Positions 12,303 through 24,616 of a stretch of DNA of 64,000 bases are shown here, one piece after another. Where the stretch lies: contig CATKHK010000019.1 in assembly GCA_949751835.1 (NCBI GenBank), positions 434,001-498,000 on the forward strand. Direction: 5' to 3'. The translations under genes were made by a program, and so were the position numbers. The stretch is from Blepharisma japonicum (taxonomy: Eukaryota > Ciliophora > Heterotrichea > Heterotrichida > Blepharismidae). Position 1 is the first letter of the stretch, and each line of letters starts with the position of its first letter. The notes beneath the pieces are model-generated. The model did no database searches. It saw nothing but the letters and a program-made list of their open reading frames with translations, and was not told where the DNA came from.

Positions 12303-15300
12303 ATGCCATCTAATCAGAATTATAGGTGAATTCTCACATATTCCTGCTTTATTTGTCTTATAATTATCACTTCTTCTATAGAAGTAGTAATTTTCGGAAA
12401 TACTGAAGACACCCTCAACTCACTGTGAAAAGAAATAACTCAGACTCATCAGAATTCTTTTTCTCTCTTAATAGATTGGCATATCTGCGCATATTCATCA
12501 ATTTATGAGTGCTTAGAAAAATACCCAAACACTTCTGTATTACTTGATCTATCAGAAGACTTAAGTACTCAACTTTCAATATCCCAATTATGTGGGCAAT
12601 ACAAAATTATCCATTTGGTAGCACAAGAAGAATTTAAATATTACGATGACTGGACTTATTCTGTGGTCTCCTCCAAAACTGACAGATTAAACGCTTTTTT
12701 TGCACTTATAGAATATTATAGCTGAAATAAGGGAATAATTTTTATAAATAAATTCGACGAAGCAAAGTTTTTGAATTTTACCACAAATTTTGAGATAGTT
12801 ACAATAGAAACTATGACAAATATTGAAAATTTAATTATGAGATTTGTTCCACCGTTAGGTTTAACACTTTATTATATATTTAGTGATAATGCTGAATCCC
12901 TTTTAATACAGCATTTTTTGGCAGCTGCAAATTTACTGACTTCTGGGAGTGGGGTGCTTTTAGACCAAAAAAGCGGATATAATTGCACTACTAATGGAGC
13001 ATTAATTATTACTGACCTAGGACAAGAATTAGTAGTTTCTGAAGAAAAATACTTAAAAAATTCTATTTTAAATATACTATCAGACATTGCAAAAAATGCT
13101 GAAAACCCTATTGAAGCCCTTTCACTTCTCAAAAATCAACGAAATTCACATTACTTGCCAAATAATTTTTCTATTATTAATATACAAGATGGCAAAAGAG
13201 TAAAAATAGGATCAATTATTGATGGAAAAGTTAATTTTTACAATGCTACAATTTTCCCAGGAAAAACTAAATCAATTCCAAAATCAGACAAAAAAATCCT
13301 TAATCTCAGCATTGATGCAGGGACGACAAACCCAAATTATTCTCCATCTACAATTGCAGCATTAGGTGCAAGAGGGTCTTATCTAGCTTTAGATCTCATA
13401 AACCATGGAAAGTCTGGGATGCTGCCAAACTTCAAAGTCCAGCTTTTTAATTATGACTGTGGGGCTAGTCTTTTTAATTTAACATTTGCATCGGCGTGCT
13501 TTAAAAAAGATATTGATAAATTTGGCTTGGCCCATATAGTATCATATACTTCATCAGTCACAATTGGTACCATGAAGCTCTTCAAATCTTTAAATTTAAC
13601 TTTTCCAATGGCAGGCATAAATTCTGATCCTTCTTTAAACTCCACAAAAATATACCCATGGTACCAACGAGTTTGGCCATCTACTTCATTTACGCTTCCT
13701 TTGATTCCCATTTTATTACGAGCTCTAGGATGAACTCAAGCAGCTGTTCTATACCAAAATGACAGCTGAGGTCAGAATGGGTACTATTTCTTAAAAATAG
13801 GCGCTGAAAATCATAATATGAGCTTTGTTAACCCTGAAAACACAAGGGCGATGCCGACTGGGCTTGATAGAACTACTATAAAAAACCACTCCGATATAAT
13901 ACAAGGGGTAATAAACTCACAAGCAAGATTAGTGGTTTTTATTATACAGGTTCCACTTGTTCATTATGTAATAGAATCATTTTATGATCTAGGAATGAGG
14001 AAAGGTGATATTATAATATTTACCAGCACTGTCCCAGATATTTTGACGAATATTTTGACAAATGATGACTATCTTTATAAAAGAGTAGAAATTGGCGTGC
14101 CTATGATCACTTTTCTAGGCCAACAATGAGTAGGCGAGCTAGGCCAAACTGTGCTATCTCGGTATTATGAGGTCTATACAAATTCAACCCCAAGTGCATA
14201 TGTTTGTAATTATTTTGACGCAATTTATTTAATGGCGTATGCTATAGAATTTATGATAAATAGAGGACAGAATTATACAGACCCTTATAAGCTGGAAAGT
14301 GTTGTAAGAAACACTCAATTTGCAGGGTGCACTGGGCATTTTTTAATAGAAAAAGGCAGCAATGATAAACTTATATCAGTGCTTGACGTCCGAGGCAGTA
14401 AATATGACGATGACAGAAACGTCGTAAATTACTTAATTGGAGAGCTTAAGCCTTATAGCACCAGTATTTTAGAAATAAAAAATCCTATCATTTATCCTGA
14501 TGGAACCACTAATAAACCTACAGATTTTCGTAACGAAAATTATGACTGCCCTTTCCCTGACAAGGAAATAAAACCCTTCACCAAAGGCAAATTTTTGGTT
14601 TTTGGGATTTGTTTTGCAATAGCTGTAATATCAATTATTATTACTTTTATTATATGGAAAAGGTGGTGGAATATTCCAATTGAAGACCTTAGGGAGAGAA
14701 AAGAAATTTCTTTTCAAGATATTATTGTGATGCTTACTATTGGTATTGAATTTTTCCAGTTTGCCTCTATGGGACCAAGTATGTCATATTTAAGTTCAAT
14801 TTTAGAGCAGTTTAGCAGCTCTATGACTTTGGAACTGACTAATCTGGTAAAGCTAAAAAATGGAGTGTTTTGGGTTGTTGTAGATATTGTGTTTGGGTCT
14901 ATTACTTTGTGGTTTTCTATGTGTATGGTAGTTCTTTTTAGGCTTGATGAGAAATATAGCCATTTTTGGATCTTTAGATTTGTGGCGTGGCTTGCTGACT
15001 ATTTAATGCCAGTTTTAGGAAATTTGTGTTTTATTCCGTTTGTGTCAATTTGTCTTGATATTTTTGTGTGTGATGAATCAATAGGTGATCATTTTACAGA
15101 CAGTTTTTTATCATATGACTGCTATTATTTTTGCTGAAAAGATGAGCATTTAGTATATGCAATTTTATCGATTTTTGCTTTATTATGCTATGAGCCACTT
15201 GCGGTTTTTTGTAGGCCACTTTGGCAAGAGCTGCAGCCAATGCTCCATGTAAAAGCAATTCCTCTGTTTTTGATGATAAAAACAATAGTACAAGTGTCTT

Positions 15301-15755
15301 TAATTGTGATGAATAAAACAGTAAAAAGAGCACAAGACATCACTCATGGAGTTTTATTTATTTTTGTTATGATTCTTTATATTATTTTTCTATTCAAATT
15401 CAAGCCTTATAACTACTCAAGATTTAATTTATGGCAAAATTTGAGCTTAATTGGAGTCGCATGGTTAGCTTTTTTGTCAACAATTGCATTAGAGGTTAAA
15501 GGAAGTTCTATAATTTTGACAGCTGTTCTATGCAGTGGATGGGTTTTTATTATATTAATGGGGCTTTATATTCAAAAGAAAAAATGTCCAAGCCTACTTT
15601 TCAGAAAGAAAGCTCAAGACACTTCAACTTTATTTAGATTTGCGTTTACATTTGGCAAAAATTCGAAAAAGGCGTTGAATAAGATTATTCCTTCAAGTAT
15701 AGGCTCCGGAGTTTCCTCATCTCACAAGCTTCAATTTCAATTTAATGAAAATTAA
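12303..15755 (+). CDS. Dual-VFT multi-pass receptor, subfamily II (complete)
   Basis: ATG at 12303 to TAA at 15753 gives 1,150 aa in one frame with TGA=Trp; the second half of the leader is a hydrophobic stretch (LTYSCFICLIIITSSIE). VFT1 has IDWHICAYSSIYEC and SVLLDLSEDLSTQLS and ends TIFPGKTKSIPKS. VFT2 opens LSIDAGTTNPNYSPS and has ARGSYLALDLIN, YDCGASLFN, YPWYQRVWPSTSF and FAGCTGHFLIEKGSNDK, ending YPDGTTNKPTDFR. The first membrane segment begins near residue 764. Subfamily II hallmarks are SYDCYYFC and KPYNYSRFNLWQN. The C-terminal tail is longer and serine-rich (SSIGSGVSSSHKL). It ends 204 bases from the stop of the convergent next gene; a copy of this gene's 3' tip reappears near 19758. 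Confidence 0.9.
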
Positions 15756-15959
15756 TTTAGGCATTGGAATTTTAATTTTATGGTAACAAAATTTTTATGA
15801 AAGAAAATAGAGTCAGTGAATAGAAAATTTACATTTATTTCCATATGAAAGTATTTCTTTTATTACATTATTGGATAATATTTATTTTAAATAATTTTTG
15901 AGATGAATTTAAGCATGCTTTTTATCATACTAATCAAATATTATTATCTAAAATAAAAT

Positions 15960-18900
15960 TTATATTATTAATTTTGGAGCAACTTTATCTTTTGAAATAC
16001 CTGTACTTTTTCCAAATGTAAAAGCAAACTTAAATAAGGTAGATGTATCTTTCGCGCTTTTTCTGAATAACAAGCTTGGGTATTTTTTCTTTTGCTTATA
16101 TAGTCCTACTAATATAATAGCAACCCATCCAACAAAAAGAATTATGAGAAGCGCAGTAAAATAATTCTGTATTCCTATTGCAATTGTAGAAATAAAAGCT
16201 AACCATGCAACTCCAATTAAAATTAATCCTTGCCACCAACTAAATCTTGCGTAGTTGTAAGGCTTGAATTTAAATGTAAAAATAATATAAACAATTAAAA
16301 TTGCGACAAATAGACACCCATGAGCTATGTCTTGAGACCTTTTTATAGTTTTATTCATAACAATCAGGGTTATCTGGAAAATTGTTTTTACCATTAAATA
16401 CATAGGACTTGTTTTTACATGAAGCATTGCTTGCAACTCTTGCCAAAGAGGTCTACAGAAAATAGCAAAAGGCACATATAAAAATAATGCTAAAAATGAC
16501 AAAATTGCGCGAACTAAATGTTCATCTTTCCAGCAAAAGTAATAGCAATCTCGAGCAAGAAAGCTGTCTGTAAAACTATCCCCAATAGATTGATCACATA
16601 AGAAAATATCTAGACAAATAGAAATAAAAGGAATAAAGCACAAGTTTCCTAAAATAGGCATAAGATAATCAGCAAGCCATGATAAGAATTTTATGATTGA
16701 TAAAAAATTCCATTTCTCATCAAGTCTTAGTAAAACAACAGCACAAAGAACTGTTCATAATCATATACCTCCAAAAACAATATCTACTAAAATCCAAAAT
16801 ACTCCGTTTTCTAATTTTATAATATCTCCTAAATCTAATGAAAACGCGTCAAAACACTTTGCAATAAAAGGACTTAAAATCGAAAAATTTGGCCCCATAG
16901 AAGAATATTGGAAAAATTCAATAATTATAGAAATTGCCACCACTGTATCTTGCAATGAAATTTCTTCTTTTTTCTTAAGGTCTTCATTTTTAATATTCCA
17001 TCATTTTTTCCATATAAACACTGTAATAAAAAAAGTAACCACAGCAACAAAAAAGCAAATCCCAAAAAGGAGCGCCCTCCCTTTTGCAAAAGTTTTAATT
17101 AATTTTTCAGGGAATGGACATTTACTATTTTCATTTCTTAAATCGCTGGGCTTAACTGTACTCCCATCAGGATAAGCAAACAAATTTGATAAGGTTAAGA
17201 CCTTAGAAGAAAAGGGCTTAAAAGTTCCAATTACTTGTGTGGTTACATTTCCTTCAATATTAAGCTCATTAGTTTCCATATCTCAGGAATCAGCAATTCG
17301 ATCATTACTGTCTGACTCTGTAGCTACTCTACCTGTGCACCCTATAAATTGCTGAATTCTGATTATCGATTCCAGCTTATAAGGATTTGTGTAGTCTTGG
17401 CCTCTGTTTATCATATAATCTAAAGCATGAGCTAAAAGATAAGTCCCATCATAAAAAGAACAGGCATATACAGTAGGAATTTGCTTATGAATAGCTGTGA
17501 TTTCTGCTTTGACTGTTTGGCCAATTTTGCCAACTCAAGTGCTCAAAGATAATCTCATAATAGGGATTCCAACTTCAAGCCTTTTATATCTATAATCATC
17601 AATATTGCCAATAACTGTCAAAGTGTCAAGAAAAGTTGCAATTGTAATTATGTCACCTTTCCTCAACCCTAAATCATACAGCAATTCAAAAAAGTAATTA
17701 CACATAGGATATTCCATACTTAGTACTAGTAATCTAGCTTGAGAATTAATAACGCCTTGCACAATATCTGTATAGTTTTTCAGGCTTTGTCTATTAAGAC
17801 CTGCAGTAATTCACCAAGTATTTTTAGGATTTACTATTTCTAAGCCTTGGCTTTCAATAGCTGGGTTTAAATACCAAAATTTAGAGAGTCCCCATGAATT
17901 ATTTTGATATAAAACTGCAATTTTTTGCCATCCCACGGCTTTAAGTAAAACAGGAAGATAAGAGGATCCATAAGATGCTGAAAATCAAACCCTTGTAAAC
18001 ATAGGATAAATTGTTGTAGAATTAAGAGATGGCTCAGTGACTGAACAGCTAACTACTGGCAGAGTTACATTTAGCTTTTTAAATGTCTGGAATGCTCCTA
18101 TTGTAGTGCTTGACATGAATGGTGAAATTTGCCCGAGTCCTAACTTATCAATGTTTTTGCTATAGCAATTATAAGCAAATTGTGCATCGTAAACTGCAAC
18201 CCCACAGTCAAAGCTAAAAAATTCAAGCTGGAAATTTTGTAAAAAGGTGTTTCCATCATTTATTTCGTCCATTGCAAAATAAGCACCCCAAGATCCAATT
18301 ACCCCACTTGGGGATGAGGTTGAGCCAGGATTTGTGGACCCAGCATTTATACTTAACTTCAATATTTTTTGGGTTGATTTTGGGATGATATTTGACTGTC
18401 CTGGAAAAATCATATAACTTGTAATTGTGACGATATTATTTATGATTGAACCTACAGTGACTCTTTCTCCATCCTGGATGTTGACTAAAGAAAATTTGTT
18501 TCCAATATGATAATTTTGTAATACTGTAAAAATATCTTGTGTAGTTTCTCTTGAAATTTGGCTTAGAATATAAGAGAGCGTGTTTAATATTGAATTTTTC
18601 AGATATTCCTCAGGAGAAGCTGCGAATTCTTGTCCAAATTCAGTCACTATTAAAGCGCCATCACTATTACTCTGGTACCCACTTTCTTGATCCAAAATAA
18701 TTCCATTTCCAGCAGATAAAAGTTTTTCATTCTGTAAGCATTTTTGTAGTTCTAAAGATTCTAATCAACTTGTAAGAATATAATAAACAGTTGCACCTTG
18801 TCTAAAAACCACTTTATTTACAAGTTCTTCTATACTTGAGTGAGACTCGACAGTTAAAAAATTTATGCCTGAGTAATATTTTTCCACATCTTCTTTAAGA

Positions 18901-19370
18901 CTATAATTTTCAATACTTCCAATGGCAACCCCTTGTGTCCAATTTAAATAGCTTAATGTTGACAAAAATGCATTTAACTTTTCTCTTTTGGTTGAGACCA
19001 GTGAAAAGGTCCACCTATCTGAATACTCAATATTTTTTTGTAACACAAAATGGATTAGCATATGACTTTTACAAAAATAAGAAATTGCATTTTGAGTGTC
19101 AAATTTTTCAGATAAGTCTAGAATAATTAATGAGTTTGGAAAGTAACTTATACAATAAGTAAGATTTGAGAAGCTACACTTGTGTCAGTCTATTTGAGAA
19201 GTTAGTGATTGGGTGACCTCAAGAATAGAGTTTAAATTCCAACTTCTTGGATTTAAATTATAACTATCTTCATAGGCAACAATAATTTCTAGTGAGGCTG
19301 GCAGATGAAATAAAGTAAATAATAAGATGAGTTGCTGCTCAATTTGATAAAATCTTCAAATTAATGTCAT
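15960..19370 (-). CDS. Dual-VFT multi-pass receptor, subfamily III, copy a (complete)
   Basis: Read on the minus strand from ATG at 19370 to TAA at 15960-15962 this is 1,136 aa in one frame. The leader has a hydrophobic core (LILLFTLFHLPASLE). An in-frame upstream ATG at 19442 would add 24 residues, and I prefer the shorter start because it puts the signal peptide first. VFT1 has IDWHKC, SLIILDLSEKFDTQ and MIFPGQSNIIPKS. VFT2 has WGAYFAMDEIND, FDCGVAVYD and YPMFTRV. The membrane module carries ARDCYYFCWKDEHL, FCRPLWQELQAMLHVK, MNKTIKRSQDIAHG and KPYNYARFSWWQG. It is the near twin of the gene at 20162-23563; their membrane halves differ at only a few residues. Confidence 0.9.
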
Positions 19371-19667
19371 AATTAATGCAAATTTAATATAAGTAGCAGC
19401 AAAAACTTTAGCAAAGAATAAATACATAGCTTTTATATTCATAATAAAGCATTTTTAATATATCGAATTATCCCAGAATTTTAAGAAAAAAAATCTTTTA
19501 AAAATTTAAAATAATTAATAGAATCAAATTAAACCATTAAGAGATATTAATATGCATATATAATTCAAATAATTCATCTATTAAATACTTAATATAAATC
19601 TAATGTAATCTAAAAAATTGACACATGATATAATAAAATTGTTAAAACATTTTAGCCAATTTTTATT
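19371..19667. other. 5' flank shared with the next copy
   Basis: The first part of this flank, just upstream of the minus-strand gene, resembles the flank upstream of 23563: both hold a motif reading atttaatataag, then A-rich sequence and caatttttaata-like stretches. This shared flank shows that upstream DNA was copied together with the gene. No other feature was recognised. Confidence 0.55.
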
Positions 19668-19866
19668 TTAGTCTTTGATATGCAGGGCTATTTTTTCTTT
19701 TGAAAAAATAACCCTTTTTCCATAAGTAAAGGCCAACTTGAACAAATTTGATGTAAACTGCCTATTTGCATTTTACTTTGACAAAAATTCAAAAAAGGCA
19801 TTATAGGTTCTGAAATGTTTTCATCTCATAAACTTCAATTTAATCTAATTAATCCTAATGAAAATT
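19668..19866. pseudogene. Composite scrap: two receptor 3' tips joined in opposite directions
   Basis: Positions 19668-19756 read on the minus strand match the last codons and stop region of the gene at 24617 (AKLASL-like to KEKIA). At about 19757 the match switches to the plus-strand 3' tip of the subfamily II gene at 12303-15755: it reads DKNSKKAL, then SH/HKLQFN-like sequence, and ends in TAA at 19864-19866. Neither piece could code for a receptor. The second piece and the DNA after it repeat the convergent gene junction at 15640-15960, so it marks the left edge of a segmental duplication. Confidence 0.75.
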
Positions 19867-20161
19867 AAATTGACCATATTTATTAAGAAATAGTTTTTGC
19901 AATAGAATAATAGAGTAGGTGAATATAACTTATATTTCTTTAAATTTATGGTTTTATGTGGCAATATTTCCTTCATTAGTTATATAATTATTTTTATTTT
20001 AAATAATATTCAAGATGATTTAAACAGGCTTGCTTCGCGCTATTTAATATATGATATAAATTTAAATATTTTTATTAGCATTGATATCTAATTAAATTAT
20101 ATTTCGAATTTAGAATGATTTATTTTCGAGACTTAATTAATCAGAAATACCCAATATTATA
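19867..20161. other. Duplicated intergenic spacer
   Basis: This spacer is a diverged copy of 15756-15959, the gap between the convergent genes. Matching landmarks include gtgaata followed by atttctttaaat- or atttatttccat-like sequence, then tattttaaataat and gatttaa or gaatttaa. It has extra sequence at its right end. No gene is seen. Confidence 0.6.
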
Positions 20162-23100
20162 TTAATAAGGAGCAACTTTATCTTTTGAAATACCTGTACT
20201 TTTGCCAAATGTAAAAGCAAACTTAAATAAGGTAGATGTATCTTTCGCACTTTTTCTAAATAACAAGCTTGGGTATTTTTTCTTTTGCTTATATAGTCCT
20301 ACTATTATAATAGCAACCCATCCAACGAAAAGAATTATGAATAGCGCAGTAAAATAATTCTGTATTCCTATTGCAATTGTAGAAATAAAAGCTAACCATG
20401 CAACTCCAATTAAAATTAATCCTTGCCACCAACTGAATCTTGCGTAGTTGTAAGGCTTGAATTTAAATGTAAAAATAATATAAACAATTAAAATTGCTAC
20501 AAATAAGCACCCATGAGTTATATCTTGAGATCTTTTTATGGTTTTATTCATAACGATCAGGGTTATCTGGAAAATTGTTTTTACCATTAAATACATAGGA
20601 CTTGTTTTTACATGAAGCATTGCTTGCAACTCTTGCCATAGTGGTCTACAGAAAATAGCAAAAGGCACATATAAAAATAATGCGAAAAATGCCAATATTG
20701 CATGAATTAAATGTGCATCTTTTCAGCAAAAATAATAGCAATCTCGAGCAAGAAAGCTGTCTGTAAAACTATCTCCGATAGATTGATCACATAAGAAAAT
20801 ATCTAGACAAATAGAAATAAAAGGAATAAAGCACAAGTTTCCTAAAATAGGCATAAGATAGTCGGCGAGCCATGATAAAAGTTTGATGATTGATAAAAAT
20901 TTCCATTTCTCATCAAGTCTCAATAATACAACAGCACAAAGAATTGTTCATAATCATATACCTCCAAAAACAATATCTACTAATATCCAAAATAATCTTT
21001 TGTTTAATTTTATAATATCTCCTAAATTCAATGAAAATGCCCCAGAAAACTTTGCAATAAAAGGACTTAGAATCGAAAAATTTGGCCCCATAGAAGAATA
21101 TTGGAAAAATTCAATAATTATAGAAATTGCCACCACTGTATCTTGCAATGAAATTTCTTCTTTTTTCTTAAGGTCTTCATTTGTAATATTCCATCATTTT
21201 TTCCATATAAATACTGTAATAACAAAAGTAACCACAGCAACAAAAAAGCAAATCCCAAAAAGTAGCGCCCTCCCCTTTGCAAAAGTTTTAATTAATTTTT
21301 CAGGGAATGGACATTTACTGTTTTCATTTCTTAAATCACTAGGCTTAATAGTAGTCCCATCAGGATAAACAAATACATTTGATACCGTAATGATATGAGA
21401 AGAAAAGGGTTTAAAAGTTCCAATGACTTGTGTAGTAATATTTCCTGCACTATTAAGTTCATTAGTTTCAACATCTCAGGAATCAACAATTCGGTCATTA
21501 CTGTCTGAGTCTGTGGCTACTCTTCCTGTACACCCTATAAATTGGTGGATTCTGATAATTGATTCGAGCTTATTAGGATCTGTGTAATCTTGGCCTCTGT
21601 TTATCATATAATCTAAAGCGTGAGCTAAAAGATAAGTTCCATCATAAAAAGAACAGGAATATACCGTAGGAGATTGCTTATGGATAGCGGTAACTTCTGC
21701 CTTGACTACTTGGCCAATTGTTCCAACCCAGGTACTCAAAGATAATCTCAAAGTAGGGATTCCAACTTCAAGCCTTTTATAAGTAAATTCATCGATATTT
21801 CCAATAACTGTTAGAGTATCAAGATAAGTTGCAATTGTAATTAAGTCACCTTTTCTCAATCCTAAATCGTAAAGTAATTCGAAAAAATAATTGCACATAG
21901 GATATTCCATGCTTAGTATTAACAATCTTGCTTGAGAATTAATAATGCCTTGTACAATATCTGTATAATTTTGCAGACTTTCTCTACTCAAACCTGCAGG
22001 AATTCACCAAGTATTTGTAGGATTTACTATTTCTAAGCCTTGGCTTTCAATTGCTGGGTTTAAATACCAAAATTTAGAGACTCCTCATGAATTATTTTGA
22101 TATAAAACCGCAATTTTTTGCCATCCCATAACTTTCAGTAAAACAGAAAGATAAGAGGATCCATAAGATGCTGTAAACCAAACCCTTGTAAACATAGGAT
22201 AAATTGTTGTAGAATTGAGAGATGGCTCAGTAGCTGAGCAGCAAACTACTGGCAGAGTTACATTTAGTTTTTTAAATGTCTGAAGTGCTCCTATTGTATT
22301 GCTTGAGCTGAACGGTGAAATTTGTCCGAGTCCTAATTTATCAACGTTTTTGTTATAGCAATTATAAGCAAATTGTGCATCATAAACTGTTACTCCACAG
22401 TCGAAACTAAAAAACTCAAGCTGAAAATTTTGTAAAAGTGTGTTCCCTTCATTTATTTCGTCCATTGCAAAGTATGCGCCCCAAGAGCCAATCACCCCAC
22501 TTGTAGATGAGGCTGAGTTAGGATTTGTGGATCCAGCATTTATACTTAAGTTCAATATTTTTTTGGTGGATTTTGGGATGGTAATTGATTGTCCTGGGAA
22601 AATCATATAATTTGTTATTGTGACTATATTATTTATAATTGACCCTACAATGACTCTTTCCCCTTCCTGGATATTGACTAAAGAAAATTTGTTTCCAATT
22701 TGATAATTTTGTAGTGCTGTAAAAATATCTTGTGTGGTTTCTCTTTCAATTTGGCTTAGAATATAAGAAAGTGCAGTTATTATTGAATTTTTCAGATATT
22801 CCTCAGGAGAAACTGCGAATTCTTGTCCAAATTCAGTCACTATTAAAGCGCCATCAATATTACTCTGGTACCCACTTTTTTGATCCAAAATAATTCCATT
22901 TCCAGAAGATAAAAGTTTTGCATTCTGCAAGCATTTTTGTAACTCTAAAGACTCTAGTCATCTAGTAAATATATAATAAACAGTTGCACCTTGTCTAACT
23001 ACCACTTTATTTACAAGCTCTTCTATATTTGACTGAGACTCAGTTGTTAAATAATTTATATTTGAATAATATTTTCTCACATCTTCTTTAACACTATAAT

Positions 23101-23563
23101 TTTCAATGTTTCCAATGGCAACCCCTTGTCTCCAATTTAAATAGCTTAATACTGACAAAAATGCATTAACCTGCTCTGTTTTGGTTGAGATCAGCGAAAA
23201 AGTCCATTCATCTGAATATTTAATATCACTTTGTAACACAAAATGGATTAGCATATTACTTTTACATAAATGGGAAATTGCATTTTGAGTGCCCAAATTT
23301 TCAGATAAATCTAGGATAATTATTGAGTTTGGAAAGTAGCTTATGCAGTTAGTAAGATTTGAGAAGCTGCATTTGTGCCAGTCTACTAGAGAAGTTAACG
23401 ATTGAGTGACCTCAAGAACAGAGGTTACATTTCAATTGCTGGAATTTAAATTATAACTATCTTCGTAGGTAATAATAATTTCTAGTGAGGCTGGCAAATG
23501 AAATAAAGTAAATAATAAGATAAATTGCTGCACAGTTTGATAAAGTCTTCAAAATAATACCAT
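20162..23563 (-). CDS. Dual-VFT multi-pass receptor, subfamily III, copy b (complete)
   Basis: Minus strand, ATG at 23563 to TAA at 20162-20164, 1,133 aa in one frame. The leader is hydrophobic (FILLFTLFHLPASLE). VFT1 has VDWHKC and SIIILDLSENLGTQNA and ends MIFPGQSITIPKS. VFT2 has WGAYFAMDEINEGN, FDCGVTVYD, YPMFTRVWFTASYGSS, MGWQKIAVLYQNNS and FIGCTGRVATDSDSNDR. The membrane half is nearly identical to the copy at 15960, while the two VFT domains differ more. Either stronger constraint or gene conversion in the membrane half could explain this. The protein ends DKVAPY, whereas its twin ends DKVAPKLII. Confidence 0.9.
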
Positions 23564-24616
23564 AGTTAATACAAATTTAATATAAGAAAAAAAAACTTTG
23601 CCAAAAAATAAATAAATAAATAGCTCTTGTATTCACAAACAAACAATTTTTAATAATATTTTATAAACTTGTTTTATCTCTAATTTATTTTATTTCGATA
23701 CTAAAATAATTTTTAGCATTATTCAATAGATTTCACCCTTTTCCAACTAAAGATAAGCTGTATATCACTTTTCTATGTTAACCCTTCAGCATAGAATTAA
23801 AAAAATTTTATTAACTGAAGAAGGATGAGCTAATTTTGAAAATTAGCAGGATTTGCTAATTCTTAAAATGATTTCAAAGCATCTTCTCGCAAATAGCAAT
23901 CATAAAAATAAAATTATATGATTCTAATAATCTATATTTAGATTCATTCTATAAAAAATAAAGAAATTGAATGATTGATTAATATTAAGAAAGGATAAAA
24001 TTTGAATAGAAGTTTGAAAAAGTGATTTTAAATATTTACTGGAGATTTTCTTAAATTTATTAAGATGGATAAGTTTAAATTACAAAAAATCAGAAAATCA
24101 AAATTTAAATCTAAAAAATAAGTTATGCTTTGATTATAAAAAAATTATTCAAGCAAAAACTTATGAAAACCTGGAGAATTTGAAAAGTAAAAAATTATTT
24201 AATAATATTAAGGTTTTAAAATAGAAAATAATGCTTTATCAATTTTTATAGCAATTTTCAATCTTAATTTTATTATTTTAAATTTTATAGTTATACTGAT
24301 ACAATAACTGTTAGACATATCCAGCACTGGATACAGTCTTGCATGTAAAATCAATTCATTAATTAAATTTTATATAATGAAAAGAGCTTTGCAAGATTTC
24401 TAAAATTAATAAAGTAAAAATCAAGCAAAGATTAGGATATTAATTTTCTTATAAAATATGATTATAAAATATTCTTTAATATACTCAGTGCAAAAGCATT
24501 GGAGAGAGAATACATATATTATAAAATATTACCTAAAGTTCACAAAATAAGGATATTAAATGAATGTAAAGTATAGCTTTTTCTTGGATTTAACTAATCA
24601 TTATATATTCATTTAT
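23564..24616. other. Long AT-rich spacer, partly shared with the next spacer
   Basis: About 1.05 kb without a gene. A short palindrome, nine bases on each arm (gctaatttt and its complement), lies at 23829-23847. The right part (about 24342-24540) resembles 28565-28730: both contain aattcattaattaaatttta and a caatg/cagtgc...attg.gaga stretch followed by tattataaaa. This shared stretch downstream of two neighbouring genes shows that spacer and gene were copied together. No coding frame or RNA gene was recognised. Confidence 0.6.

Noticed and set aside
23829-23847. Perfect short palindrome as a terminator or operator
   Set aside because: It is a single AT-rich palindrome with no repeat elsewhere and no known role in this kind of organism.
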